Assembly: GCA_017979445.1 (NCBI GenBank)
Contig: CM030714.1
Span: forward strand, 44,345,220 to 44,409,219
From: Akebia trifoliata
Lineage: Eukaryota; Streptophyta; Magnoliopsida; Ranunculales; Lardizabalaceae
DNA length: 64,000 nucleotides
Direction: 5' to 3'
Below, one piece after another: positions 19,223-29,765 of the stretch (positions are counted from its first letter, which is position 1; each line of letters opens with the position of its first letter). A program made the position numbers and the translations under genes. A model generated the notes under the pieces. The model had not been told where the DNA came from. It did not search any database and worked only from the letters and a program-made list of their open reading frames with translations.

Positions 19223-21160
19223 GAGTGAAATAGACATCCTTTCAGGTTCATTGAACCTGGACGCTATTTCGAAGAGAGTTGCCTCCTTACCCTTGACACG
19301 TGGAATAATTTTACTGGTCATTTTAAAAGTCTCTTTTAACGCTTACGTCAGCGAAGATGTATGTGATTCTCTCTTTCTGAAAAGTCCAACTCTTCGTCTC
19401 ATTTAGGATAAATTACATTTTTGAATCCTTATATTTTGGCGTAATTCCATATACCCCATTGAACCAACTAACGTTAAAATTATCCTGCATAGCAATTTTG
19501 CCTTGCCCGACGGTGTTCATCATTTTAAATGGTTTTCGGAAGATTATGATATTGAAAATTAAAAATCGATTCAATTCGGAGCAGAGATGATTTTAATATA
19601 TCCCACCCCGTCAATCCATTTTATCATCATTATATGTATTAGAACTATTATCAGTACGTGTCACCTAAGTAAGTGGTAAGATATGCAAATCACTAGCGTT
19701 AGTTGAGATGATAAGATTGATTGGATTTGTTCGATATGTCTTCAAATCTCTTTATGTACTTCCATTAGAGAGGTGGTAATTAAGTATTGCACACGTGTCA
19801 CATGAAATGGTACTTACGACCTATCAAAGTTAAAAAAAAAAATTGTAAGATGTGTGGAAAAGTATTCCCATATCTTATATTCAAATCTTCACCCGTAGTT
19901 CTTTTATTTATTAATATTAGAAAAGGCGAGGATACGTGTGGGGATTAAAAAACTATTAGAAATGGGGATGGGTGATAAAAATCAGACTTGAATTAGGGTT
20001 GGGACAGATTCGGGACAAACAAATATATTTATGGCCAAAGTCGAGTTTACCTAAACCCACCCAGGTGTCATTCCTAAAATTATCAAATGAGTTTGCTTAT
20101 TTCATTTCATATATTTTTCACCTATAAAAATAGTTAATAAATGTATTTTATTTTTTTATAAAGACCTTGCCACCCTTAAACGAGCAACTCCAATGGGGTT
20201 CTCCATAAATATTGGGCATATTGACTAAGAGTTACGTTATACAGAGCCATTTTGTATATTTAAAGGGATACGCACTTCAACCGTGCTATTTAAAATCATT
20301 CTTTATAAATATTTTTAATATTTTTTTAATTCAAACCAAAATTCAGCCATATCAAAAATCTTACTTAACTGTCATCTTTATGTATTGTCCGAAGTTAGAG
20401 AGAAGTTCACACTTTTCTTTTGTCTACTGAAAATTTCTTTCTTCAAAAAATTTCAAGATAAAGAGCTAGATGCAGAACACATTGAAGTGCCTTTATAAGG
20501 TTCTGGCTCTCCAATATGGCAATTGGGAGGGGATGCAGAGCTCAAATGCCTTAATATTTCTCTAAAAATTGAAAACATAGAAATCATCAAAATAAAAATT
20601 TATTCAATTAGGGTATTTTTCTCTTTTTAAAATTTATTAATTTTAAAACTATTAAAAGATAAAAATGTGAACATGAAATAATGCTAAGATTAAAATTATT
20701 TTAAACATGTGAAATATGTGTTGGATCAAGTATAAATGGGTTGAGTTTGGATTTAAGTTTTTGACACAATTATTAAATTGGTTGAGTTTGAGTTTTGTAA
20801 ATTTTCATAATACTCTTATCTGGATACGACACAAACACAATGACCAGACCCATTGTCACCCCTAATAAAAGACGAAGGATTTGTGTTTTGTTTGGAAAAG
20901 CTGTATGCAAGGTTGTTGATACTGAATTAAGTTGCTGAAGCTGAGAGAAAGTTGTTGTTGAAGTAACTTGCTGAATTGAGTATATTGTTTGGGTAACATG
21001 CTGTCTAATTGTGTTGTTAAGATGTTAAACTGTTTAGTAACCCGCTGTTTAGAAATTACTGGATGAAATTAAAAATAAGATTAAAAAAAAGATATTATTT
21101 ATCTGATATAAGTACAAATATGTTAACAATAGGTATAAACATAGGATTTAATATTTAAAA
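19223..21160. other. Intergenic, nothing recognised
   Basis: AT-rich sequence between the divergent APR and GLX1 genes. I see no exons or clear terminal repeats. The short open frames here have no family features. Confidence 0.5.
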
Positions 21161-21164
21161 AAAA

Positions 21165-21900
21165 AATATTCATATAAAATTTTAAACCTAAAATAAAAGA
21201 ATCTAAGGAAAAAAAAATGAAAATTTCTATTGACACCCCAACTTTTACTTATTTTCAATCATTCACCTATTTTCTTTATTTATTACTAAAGTTTGCCTCT
21301 AACTACAATCTTAACAGAATAAAATATCGTAATACTCTTTCAAACAATTTCAATAGTTTTTTACAATTAAAAAAAAGTTCATATAAAATATTAAGCTTAA
21401 ATAAAAAAATCTAAGGAAAAAAAAATGAGAGTTTCGATTGGCACCCCAACTTTTACTTATTCTCAATCATTCACCTATTTTCTTTATTTATTACTAAGGT
21501 TTGCCTCTAATTACAATTTCAATAGAATAAAATATTATAGTAATCATTCAAAAAATTTCAATAGTTTTTTACAATTAAAAAAAAAATGTTCATATAAAAT
21601 CTTAAACTTAAACAAAAGAATCTAAGAAAAAGAAATAAGAGTTACTATTAGCACCCCAACTTTTACTTATTCTCAACCATTCACATATTTTCTTTATTTA
21701 TTATTAAGGTTAGCCTCTAATTACAATTTCAACAAAATAAAATATTATAGCAATCATTCAAACAATTTCAATAGTCTTTTACAATAAAAAAAAAAAAAAA
21801 GATTCATATAAAATCTTAAACCTAAAACAAAAGAATCTAAAAATAAAAAAATAAATTGAGATAATAAAAACACGAGTCTTGTTAACATGTGATGTTAGTA
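21165..21900. repeat. Tandem array of ~209-bp MITE-end units (3+ copies)
   Basis: The terminal motif GGCACCCCAACTTTTACTTA begins units at 21232 (as GACACCCC), 21440 and 21650, a spacing of 208 and 210 bp. Each unit continues with TTCTTTATTTATTA, TTTCAATAGT, an A run and ATCTAAG. A partial unit precedes the first. The motif is the end of the MITE family seen whole at 12859-13259. This looks like tandem amplification of one MITE end, not independent insertions. Confidence 0.85.
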
Positions 21901-22364
21901 AAAGTTGTCAAGACAGTAGAGTCTCTTTAAAAATAATTTAATTATTATTAGTCTTAAAGGTGCTCTGATAATGTCCATTAAATAAATGGTTGAGATGGGT
22001 GAATAGTCCCAAGGATTTTCAAAAAATTGTAGATTTAAACTAATTCTTAAAAAACAAGAACCCATCTTTGAAAAATTTTAATCTCTCCACTTATCTCAAC
22101 CACCCTTTAATGGAAATCTTGAGCCTAACAATGAATCAAAATTTTTTTGATACCCAATCCGATCCGATAAATATCCGAATCATCGTGTTAGATCCTTCTC
22201 AATCCAACGGTTGTGATGTCAAGTAAAAAATCTATCAATCAAACATTTACTAATTGCATATCAATTCATATATAAATCACGAAAGAATTGCTACAGCTGG
22301 TGTAGCATTAACAAAAATTGGTGTGTCAATAGTAACTCTCTTTTTACTTTGTTTCTAACCACAT

Positions 22365-22805
22365 GGTTCTGTGGCTGTGGCGTACAATGGAGTCCAGTCT
22401 TCTCTTCCAACTGCAAATTCTCTAAAACAAAAAGTCTTCAAAACTTGTCCTCCACCATGTTTGATATCCATCAGCGTCACCGCTAACATCGACCAAACTG
22501 TCTCTAACCATGTGGCTGTAGTTGTGGCATACAATGGAGTCCAGTCTCCTCTTCCAACTTCAAATTCTCTAAAACAAAAAGCCCCCAAAACCAGTTCTCC
22601 ACTATGTTTGATCTCCATCACCGTCACCACCAACATCAACCAAACCGTCTCTAACCATGTGGCTGTGGCTGTGGCGTATAATGGAGTCCAGTCTCCTTTT
22701 CCAACTTCAAATTCTCTAAAACAAAAAGCCCCCAAAACCAGTCCTCCACCATGTTTGATCTCCATCACCGCCACCACCAACATCGACCAAACTATCTCTA
22801 AGAGA
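22365..22805. repeat. 147-bp tandem repeat, three copies, open on both strands
   Basis: The landmark GGAGTCCAGTCT recurs at 22389, 22536 and 22683, exactly 147 bp apart (49 codons). The plus strand stays open over all three units (22371-22874, units containing VAYNGVQS and SNSLKQKAPKT). The minus strand is also open (22355-22783). No signal peptide, promoter or known domain is apparent. A period divisible by three keeps any open frame open, so coding is unproven. Confidence 0.85.
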
Positions 22806-23829
22806 GAGAGAGAAAGAAAGAAAGATGATTTTTTCTACTTTCATGTGATTTGCGGAGCCTCGTTGAAGTATTAATAGTCGAGACAATCGGCACTTTTTTT
22901 GATTGAATTGGCAGCTAAAAAACGTTTTATTTGACCCCAAACACTAAAGTTCGAAAAATGGAGTGAGTTCGGCATGATTATAGTCATGGGAAAGCTTTTC
23001 CAAACAGACTGTTGGTGGGGTCGGGTGAGGCGATTCAATGGCTTTTTCAAGAGATAAGAAGTGAGGGTATTTCGGTTAATTTATTAGTATATTTTGGAAG
23101 ACCACAGTCAAGGGTCACGTTATCAGTTTGAAAACTCAAGAGGTATCTCAATTATTCACCAGACTCCAGGGATTTGTCTGTCAATTACCCAAAAATTAAA
23201 AAGATAGCGAGTGTGCTGTGTGCCTATGTATATAGTGTAAAAGTTCCCAATAATGTAGGGTGTATGTTCTTCCGTTTCCCGGGTTTGGTAAGCTCTCTCA
23301 CTCTGTATGTTTCTGTGTAGAATTAGGGTTTTGTTTTTAATCAGTTTGATCTCTTCGCCTGTTTATGTTGGAGTTAGTGATTTGATCGAGTCGACTTGGT
23401 TTGAGTAGGATGCAAGTCCATTTGTTCACTCGATAGATTCAGGAGAGAGATAGCAATCTTTGAATGTGGATGAACTGTTTTTAATGGAATCTGGATCTCT
23501 TTCTCTCTCTCGTAGGGCTCACATTAATTATCAAAGCCTAACACTCTGAGTTTTGGTTGACTCGGTACTCCACTCAGTCGACTCAAACGTCCAGATTTAC
23601 TCTACATTTCGCGTTCGATTTTATCCGAAAGTCGGATTTATGGGTTGAGATCTTGTGCATTCACCTGATCTGTTATTAGAAACGATCCTTAAGGCTTCCA
23701 AGGGCCGATCGTCAATTTAGGGAAAATCCCCTTCTCTGGATTTATAAAAAGCTTGATTTTGTTGTGTGGAAATTTGATGTAAAATCATATATTTTTGGGA
23801 AGCGTTCCAAAGCCCTAAAGAGAGCGAAA

Positions 23830-23986
23830 CATTGTGCTAAACGTATTTCAAAATAGGGTTTAGAAGTTTCGGAATAAGCTGATTTTTTTGTGAGGATGAT
23901 CTCTTCATCATAGAGATCATCCGTACAAAAATTCAGCCCATTCCGAAACTTCTAACCCTTACATTGAAAAAATGTTTAGCACAATG
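23830..23986. mobile_element. Foldback element, family 'GAAGTTTCGGAATAAGCTGA'
   Basis: Arms starting CATTGTGCTAAAC and TAGAAGTTTCGGAAT return inverted as ATTCCGAAACTTCTAA and GTTTAGCACAATG, with a GATGATCTC hairpin centre. A partial relative is at 24059-24126 and a larger one at 58882-59259. Confidence 0.7.
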
Positions 23987-24331
23987 TTTGGCTGATTTTA
24001 TAAGTTTACAAGTTGAAGAATAGTTGACCGTACGATTTTTGTAAACCAATTTTAATGGGGTTAGAAGTTTTGGAATAGGCTGATTTTTGGTGAGGATGAC
24101 CTCCTCGCCCATTCCGAAACTTCTAAGGCTCTCTTTAGGGCCTTCGAACGCGACCCTATTTTTTTAATGTAATTTTGGATAAAGGACAGGTAAATGGGAA
24201 TACCCCCTTATTAGGAGTCATAAAAACTTGATTTTTAGTGGAAATTTGATGTAAAATCATAATTTTGAAGTTGATATTTATGTAGTTTTGGATCAAAGAC
24301 TAGTAATTAGGAAGACCTGGATTCGTAAAAG

Positions 24332-24551
24332 AGTAGTATTTTCTGATACCACTCTTGACATTAACCCAACCCCCCTATCTGTCTCCCTCCTCCAACATGG
24401 CATGAACCAGAAATAGATATTTTTCCTTGGGATACACAACTGCACATCACCATAAAATGTGCAGTTTGTATCCCGAGGAAACAATCTATTGTTTTAGCAC
24501 ATGCCATGTCAGGGGGCATGTGTCAGAGGGGGGCATCAGAAAATCATTACT
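24332..24551. mobile_element. 220-bp MITE with target duplication and internal hairpin
   Basis: Inverted ends AGTAGTATTTTCTGATACC and (reversed) AGTAATGATTTTCTGATGCC. The flanks ATTCGTAAAA and ATTCATAAAA form an imperfect 10-bp duplication, and the uninterrupted sibling repeat near 24660 reads GGATTTGTAAAACTTG, confirming an insertion. A 9-11 bp duplication points to a Mutator-like origin. Internally, GGGATACACAACTGCACAT pairs with ATGTGCAGTTTGTATCCC. Confidence 0.75.
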
Positions 24552-24768
24552 ATTCATAAAAACTTGATTTTTAGTGCAAATTTGATGTAAAATCATAATT
24601 TTTGAAGTTGATATTTATCTAATTTTGGATCAAAGACAGGTAATTGGGAAGACCTACCTGGATTTGTAAAACTTGATTTTTGGTGCAAATTTAATGTAAA
24701 ATTATAATTTTTGAAGCTGATATTAGTTTAATTTTGGATCAAAGACAGATAATTGAACTTAATCAAGT

Positions 24769-27050
24769 ATGGCTGAAGCTGAAGCAGTTGTTCCCAGTGA
24801 TCATCTTTTGGAATGGGCACAGAAAGATAAGCGCAGGTTCCTACATGCTGTTTATCGAGTTGGCGATCTTGATCGCACTATTAAGTATGTCCTTTTGTCT
24901 TTTGTTTTTTTTTAGTTTGGTCTTTCAAAAATGTAAATTATTGGGGTGATGTTCAACCACAACCTATTGTGATATCAGGTTTTATACTGAATGCCTTGGG
25001 ATGCAGCTGTTGAGGAAAAGAGACATTCCCGAAGAGAAATACTCGAATGCCTTTCTTGGGTTTGGTCCTGAAGACTCTCATTTTGTAGTAGAGTTGACAT
25101 ACAGTATGTTTCTAACTTTCTAGATTACTTTGGGAATATATTTAAATTTCTTCATTTATAAATTTTCCTGTTAGTATTTTTCACAGTATAGTTCACGATA
25201 AACTTATATCTTGTGTTTAAATCTTGTCTATCCATTCCACTGGTTACACCACACGGCACACCTGCATCCATGACAGTGTTGACTGTAAAATTTCTGATTG
25301 ACCCCACCTAAGCGATCAAGATACCCAATCAAGGTGATTGGATATTTGACTAATCCTGCCCTATGTTACCTGATTCGTGGGTTCGCTCAGTTTGAATTTG
25401 GGTTCGTGATTTGCAACTCAAGAATGAACTTGATTCCTAGGAGTAGAAAGAGATGAGGGCATTTGAAGATTGAAGTGATGAGTAGGGTAAAAAAGAGATA
25501 AAGATGGTAGATTTTTAAATTTTTTTATTTATTTATAGGTTGAAGATGAAGTATTCGGTCATTTTTATTAGTCTATTAATAGAGACCAAGGTCAAAGGGG
25601 CATGCTATCAGTTTGAAATTTCAGGGGGATATCTCAAATATTATCAACATGTGAAAGGGGATGTAAAAAAAAAAATTAAGGTAAAATAAAGTTCGTTTGG
25701 TTTGCTGCATTTCATGAACCCAAAGCGAACTGTACCACACAGTTCGATTCATGGTTTGGTACCATACTAGCGAATTGGGTAGCCCTCCAGCCCATGCAAA
25801 GCAATGGAAATTTTCTTACTAATAAAAGTGGTACTTTTCTTCAATCATCAAACGAATGATCTAGAAGCTATTTATTTGGACTGATTTTTTTTAATGTTGA
25901 TTTCTTTTTTAGAGGGAGATAGAAAAAATGCTAACCGTCTGCTTCCTAGACTGCCCTTGATTAAATATTGCTATATTATTGTCTTCTCTATCACGGTATG
26001 CTATTGTTTGACTTGCTCATTGTTTTCTGCTGACACAGATTATGGAGTGGATAGTTATGACATTGGAACTGGCTTTGGACATTTTGCAATTGCAACCGAA
26101 GATGTGTGTATAATTCTATTTATAAATTTAAACGCATATGGTTATGATTGTCTGATGTGGGACTTAACCCCTTATCTATGGACTCCCAGATTTATAAACT
26201 GGTTGAAGACATTCGGGCCAAGGGTGGAAACATCACACGGGAACCTGGTCCAGTTAAAGGAGGGAAGACAGTCATTGCCTTCGTGAAGGATCCTGATGGC
26301 TACATCTTTGAGCTTATTCAGAGGGGCCCAACTCCTGAACCACTCTGTCAAGTTATGCTCCGTGTGGGTGACCTGGATCGTGCTATTAAGTTCTATGAAA
26401 AGGTAATTTAATGTGATCTCATGTTGTGTTTTGGGTTTATGTGCTGATCAAATATAGAGATAGGAATTCATAGTTTCATACGATTAGATTCCCATTTTGT
26501 ACGATGAAAAAAATGCATACCATACTTTTTAATGATTGTGGCTCGTAATGGTCTTCCAAGCTCACATAATTAAAATATGTTTAAGGGTTCCTTTATTTAT
26601 TTTCTCTTCTCCTTCCTCAATTTTCATACTGTTTGTCTCTCCCTGGCTGACATGTATTTTCATTTGTGTGCTGTTGAATACAAAGACTGACTGATTTTTG
26701 TGCACTGCTAAAGTATTCTTTCGTTGATTAGTTTCTATTTTGATACAATTTAGTTAATGTTCTTGTAAACTTGGGGAATGATGGGATTTAGTTGTGGTTC
26801 ACAATGTATTTTTTAAGTTTTGGAATCTATTAAAGGAGCTTCCTTATAATGTCATTTAAGTTGATAAAATCAAAAGTAGTTGTCATACAACATAAGGAAC
26901 AAGGTTGTTAAAAGCCCTAGGCAGGCTTTGGCGAGGATTAAGAGGCAAACAAAATCAGTGTTTCAATTTTTTATTACTGTGGTAAAGGTCATGTGAAATG
27001 AAAACAGCGAGATGGAGGGCTCCCTCCCCTCCATCAAATGAATGGTTGGT

Positions 27051-27081
<31 letters not shown>

Positions 27082-29361
27082 ATACCCCTCTTCCTATACA
27101 ATGACAGAAATACCTCCTTTCTAAATTCCGCATAGAAATTTATTTTAAGGGTATGGCTTGCTTAAGCGTATGTTTATTCTTAACATTTGAAATTTATTTT
27201 AATTTTGAATTCAAGAAGTAGATCATGCATGCAAAAATGCATAGTTTTATAAAAGATAGAGAATAAGTTTCCCAGAAATGGAAATATGTTAGTAATGTTT
27301 TGCTTTGTGCCCTTGAGGAAATGGAAATATTTTGGTGTCTAACATCAAAATATATCGAAATTAAGTATTTTTAAAATAATATACAATGGTGACAGAGACA
27401 CCCATGAAGAAATTCTTAAGGTGAGTTATGTAATATAACAAGTACTAACAAACTATAAATTTTGAAATCCTTCTTTTGACTGTTAAAATGGTAAGTATGT
27501 CATTGACAGTAGGCAGGAGGTGATGATTGGATATGCATATTTAATTTGTATTTTGTAAATATGTAACAGAAATGTGTTCCCGCCTCATGCTTCAATCTGA
27601 GTAAATATTAATATCTCCAAATATATTTCTCATATAAATTAGATGTTTGTAACTAACTAGCTCTACCACCACGCAGGCCTTGGGGATGAAGCTATTGAGG
27701 AAATCCGACAACCCTGCAAACAAGGTAAACTATTTTCCTCTGTGAATTGATGTATTATTAGTTTTCATGTGCCATTGAAGCATTCTTCACTGTTTTGTCT
27801 GTCGGACAGTATACCATAGCGATGATGGGATATGCAGACGAATACGAGACAACTGTTCTGGAGTTGACATATAACTATGGTGTGACTGAATACACTAAGG
27901 GAAATGCATACGCTCAAGTAAGTTAATTAACACTCATGAATACCTATTTCAAAGAAGAAATTTTTTTTCTCTTACACAAGTAATTTCCATTTCCAGGTTG
28001 CTATAGGTACTGATGATGTATATAAAAGTGCTGAGGTTGTAAACCTGGTTACACAAGAGCTGGGTGGAAAGATAACTCGACAACCCGGTCCAATTCCTGG
28101 ACTCAACACCAAAATTACCTCTTTCCTTGATCCAGATGGCTGGAAAACGGTGAGTCTTTCCAATGCAAATAAATCTCTTTTAATTTGTACTTCTCGTACC
28201 GTTATGGTATTCTATTCCACCGTGCAATTATTTCCCAGTTGGTAATTGTAATGGTGGAGAATTACTTTGAAGGCCACACTGCTGTGTAATTCTATTTATA
28301 GATAACTCTGTAATTGAGGATAAATTACCTGATGACCAGTAGAGACTATAATATATTCCATGCTCAAGGCCACTGGCCACCTTTAACTCGACTGAATTGC
28401 TTACCGCTTTCTCTTTGCAAGATCCTTGATTGATTGGAAGCCTTCTCCTGATCATAGTCACCAAAGTCTCTGACTTATTGAAAAAATCACGATTAAATAG
28501 TGACTTTTTCCTTCACTGATTTAATCACGACTTTTTTGAATAAAAGTGACTTTTACGAACCTAGCAATTAAATCGTGAACAATGCGTAAAATAAGGAGGA
28601 TGCAAATGAGAATTGACATTAATTTAATGTTTTTGATCTGTTAATGAATCCTAATTCGGACTAATGATTGTGACCTTCGTTGTATTTTGATTAGTATAAA
28701 CCCTGAATATGTTGTGGATCTGTGGTTACCTGTTTTGGATGCATAAATGATATCAACTTGGGAATTCTTGACTTAGCATTCTAGTTTAATATACAACTTG
28801 ATGATATAATATGAGAACACCCACTAGTATGAATGATTTCATAGCCCTAACATTGTTTGATTTTTTTCCCAATGTTTCCCAATTTTACTGAATTTTTCCC
28901 TTGCTGATTTATTCCCAAACCCCAACTTGGTGATTACGCTCCTGATCAATCTCATACCCTTATCTGGTTTAGAATGCAACTTCATGTGGTGTTTTTAATT
29001 CCTTTCTTTCTTTTTGGATGAGTATAGAGTTTATTAGAAAAAAAAAAAAAAAACACGAAATAGAAAATCTTAATCTGGTCTTCTTCTTCTCTAGTTTATT
29101 TTATTGATCTAGACATAACTTAGTCAACATCTGTTGGTTTGATCACGCACTTGATTAATTCTCTAATCACACTTGGAATTGAATTTCATTAGCTTAATGA
29201 CGTTGGATTACAAGTTTTCAAATCTTAATTTACCTTGTTAACCAGCTGCAATTGCCGTATCTCTAGGAATGTGGTTTAGCTCGTGTTATATTTTTCCTGT
29301 TGTCTCTTTGTAGGTATTGGTTGATAATGAGGATTTCCTGAACGAGCTGAAGAAGGAATAG
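24769..29361 (+). CDS. GLX1: Glyoxalase I (lactoylglutathione lyase), two-domain, 8 exons
   Basis: Exons: 24769-24884, 24979-25103, 26039-26103, 26190-26402, 27677-27724, 27810-27917, 27997-28149, 29314-29361. All are GT-AG and join to 291 residues. The enzyme converts the methylglyoxal-glutathione adduct to S-lactoylglutathione; glyoxalase II then releases lactate. It starts [16 protein letters not shown] with no obvious transit peptide, so cytosolic, and resembles Arabidopsis At1g11840. The first domain has all four expected metal ligands: H26, E77 (VVELTY), H95 (GFGHFAIA) and E143 (FELIQRG). In the second domain the matching positions are Q156, E207, Q225 and V277, so it should not bind metal the same way. 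The motif RVGDLDR begins both domains. A repeat-rich leader intron precedes the start. Confidence 0.96.
27050..27082. repeat. (TG)n(AG)n microsatellite in GLX1 intron 4
   Basis: A TG run passes directly into an AG run. Confidence 0.9.
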
Positions 29362-29765
29362 TGACCAAGGAAAGCAGACCATAGTATAGGTGATAGTTTG
29401 CTCCACACGTAACTAAATGGAATAAAGTTTTCTTTGCGTCCATCTCATCAGACTGTATATACCTGTCTTGATGTTGTTCGGCATAGAACTGCAACTATGT
29501 GGGATTTTATCAAACTATGTAGTTCTCTTTTGGTGGCGTGTAAATTCGGGTGCACTCGTCAAGTATCCGATAGTAGGTTTTGTTACTTGATATTTGGGCT
29601 CATGGGTTTCGTATCAGCTGTAGTGATGTTTGGTATCTTTATATGTCCTTTGTATGTGATGTGCATGCTATTTTCAGGCCTGGGGAAGGAAGATAACAGG
29701 TATGGCGCTGGAGAAAAGGTGGGCTCTTGGATTCATCTTAATCTCAACGTTACAAAACATTAGAA
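29362..29765 (+). other. GLX1 3' UTR, inferred
   Basis: The sequence after the TAG stop is less AT-rich than the surrounding DNA and lacks repeats until about 29800. The open frame at 29434-29763 has no family features and is probably UTR. The polyadenylation site was not located with confidence. Confidence 0.4.

Larger units (their letters stand above)
23288..24748 (+). promoter_or_regulatory. Leader (5' UTR) intron of GLX1, inferred
   Basis: A GC-richer stretch ending CCCGGGTTTG is followed by a strong donor GTAAGC at 23288. The acceptor would be GATCAAAGACAG at 24748, 20 bp before the ATG. The intron is filled with repeats: a foldback (23830-23986), a MITE (24332-24551), and about three copies of a 105-bp unit (near 24227, 24556, 24668). 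Each unit repeats the acceptor-like text, so several acceptors are possible. The 5' exon boundaries are inferred. Confidence 0.5.

Noticed and set aside
21165..22805. CRISPR-like arrays among the regular repeats
   Set aside because: Units are adjacent tandem repeats without unique spacers, in a plant nuclear genome.
25894..26411. Two overlapping plus-strand frames in GLX1
   Set aside because: They run through GLX1 exons 3-4 and the introns; the spliced model explains the conserved parts.
29434..29763. 109-codon frame after GLX1
   Set aside because: Lies in the likely 3' UTR, with no motif and no splice context.
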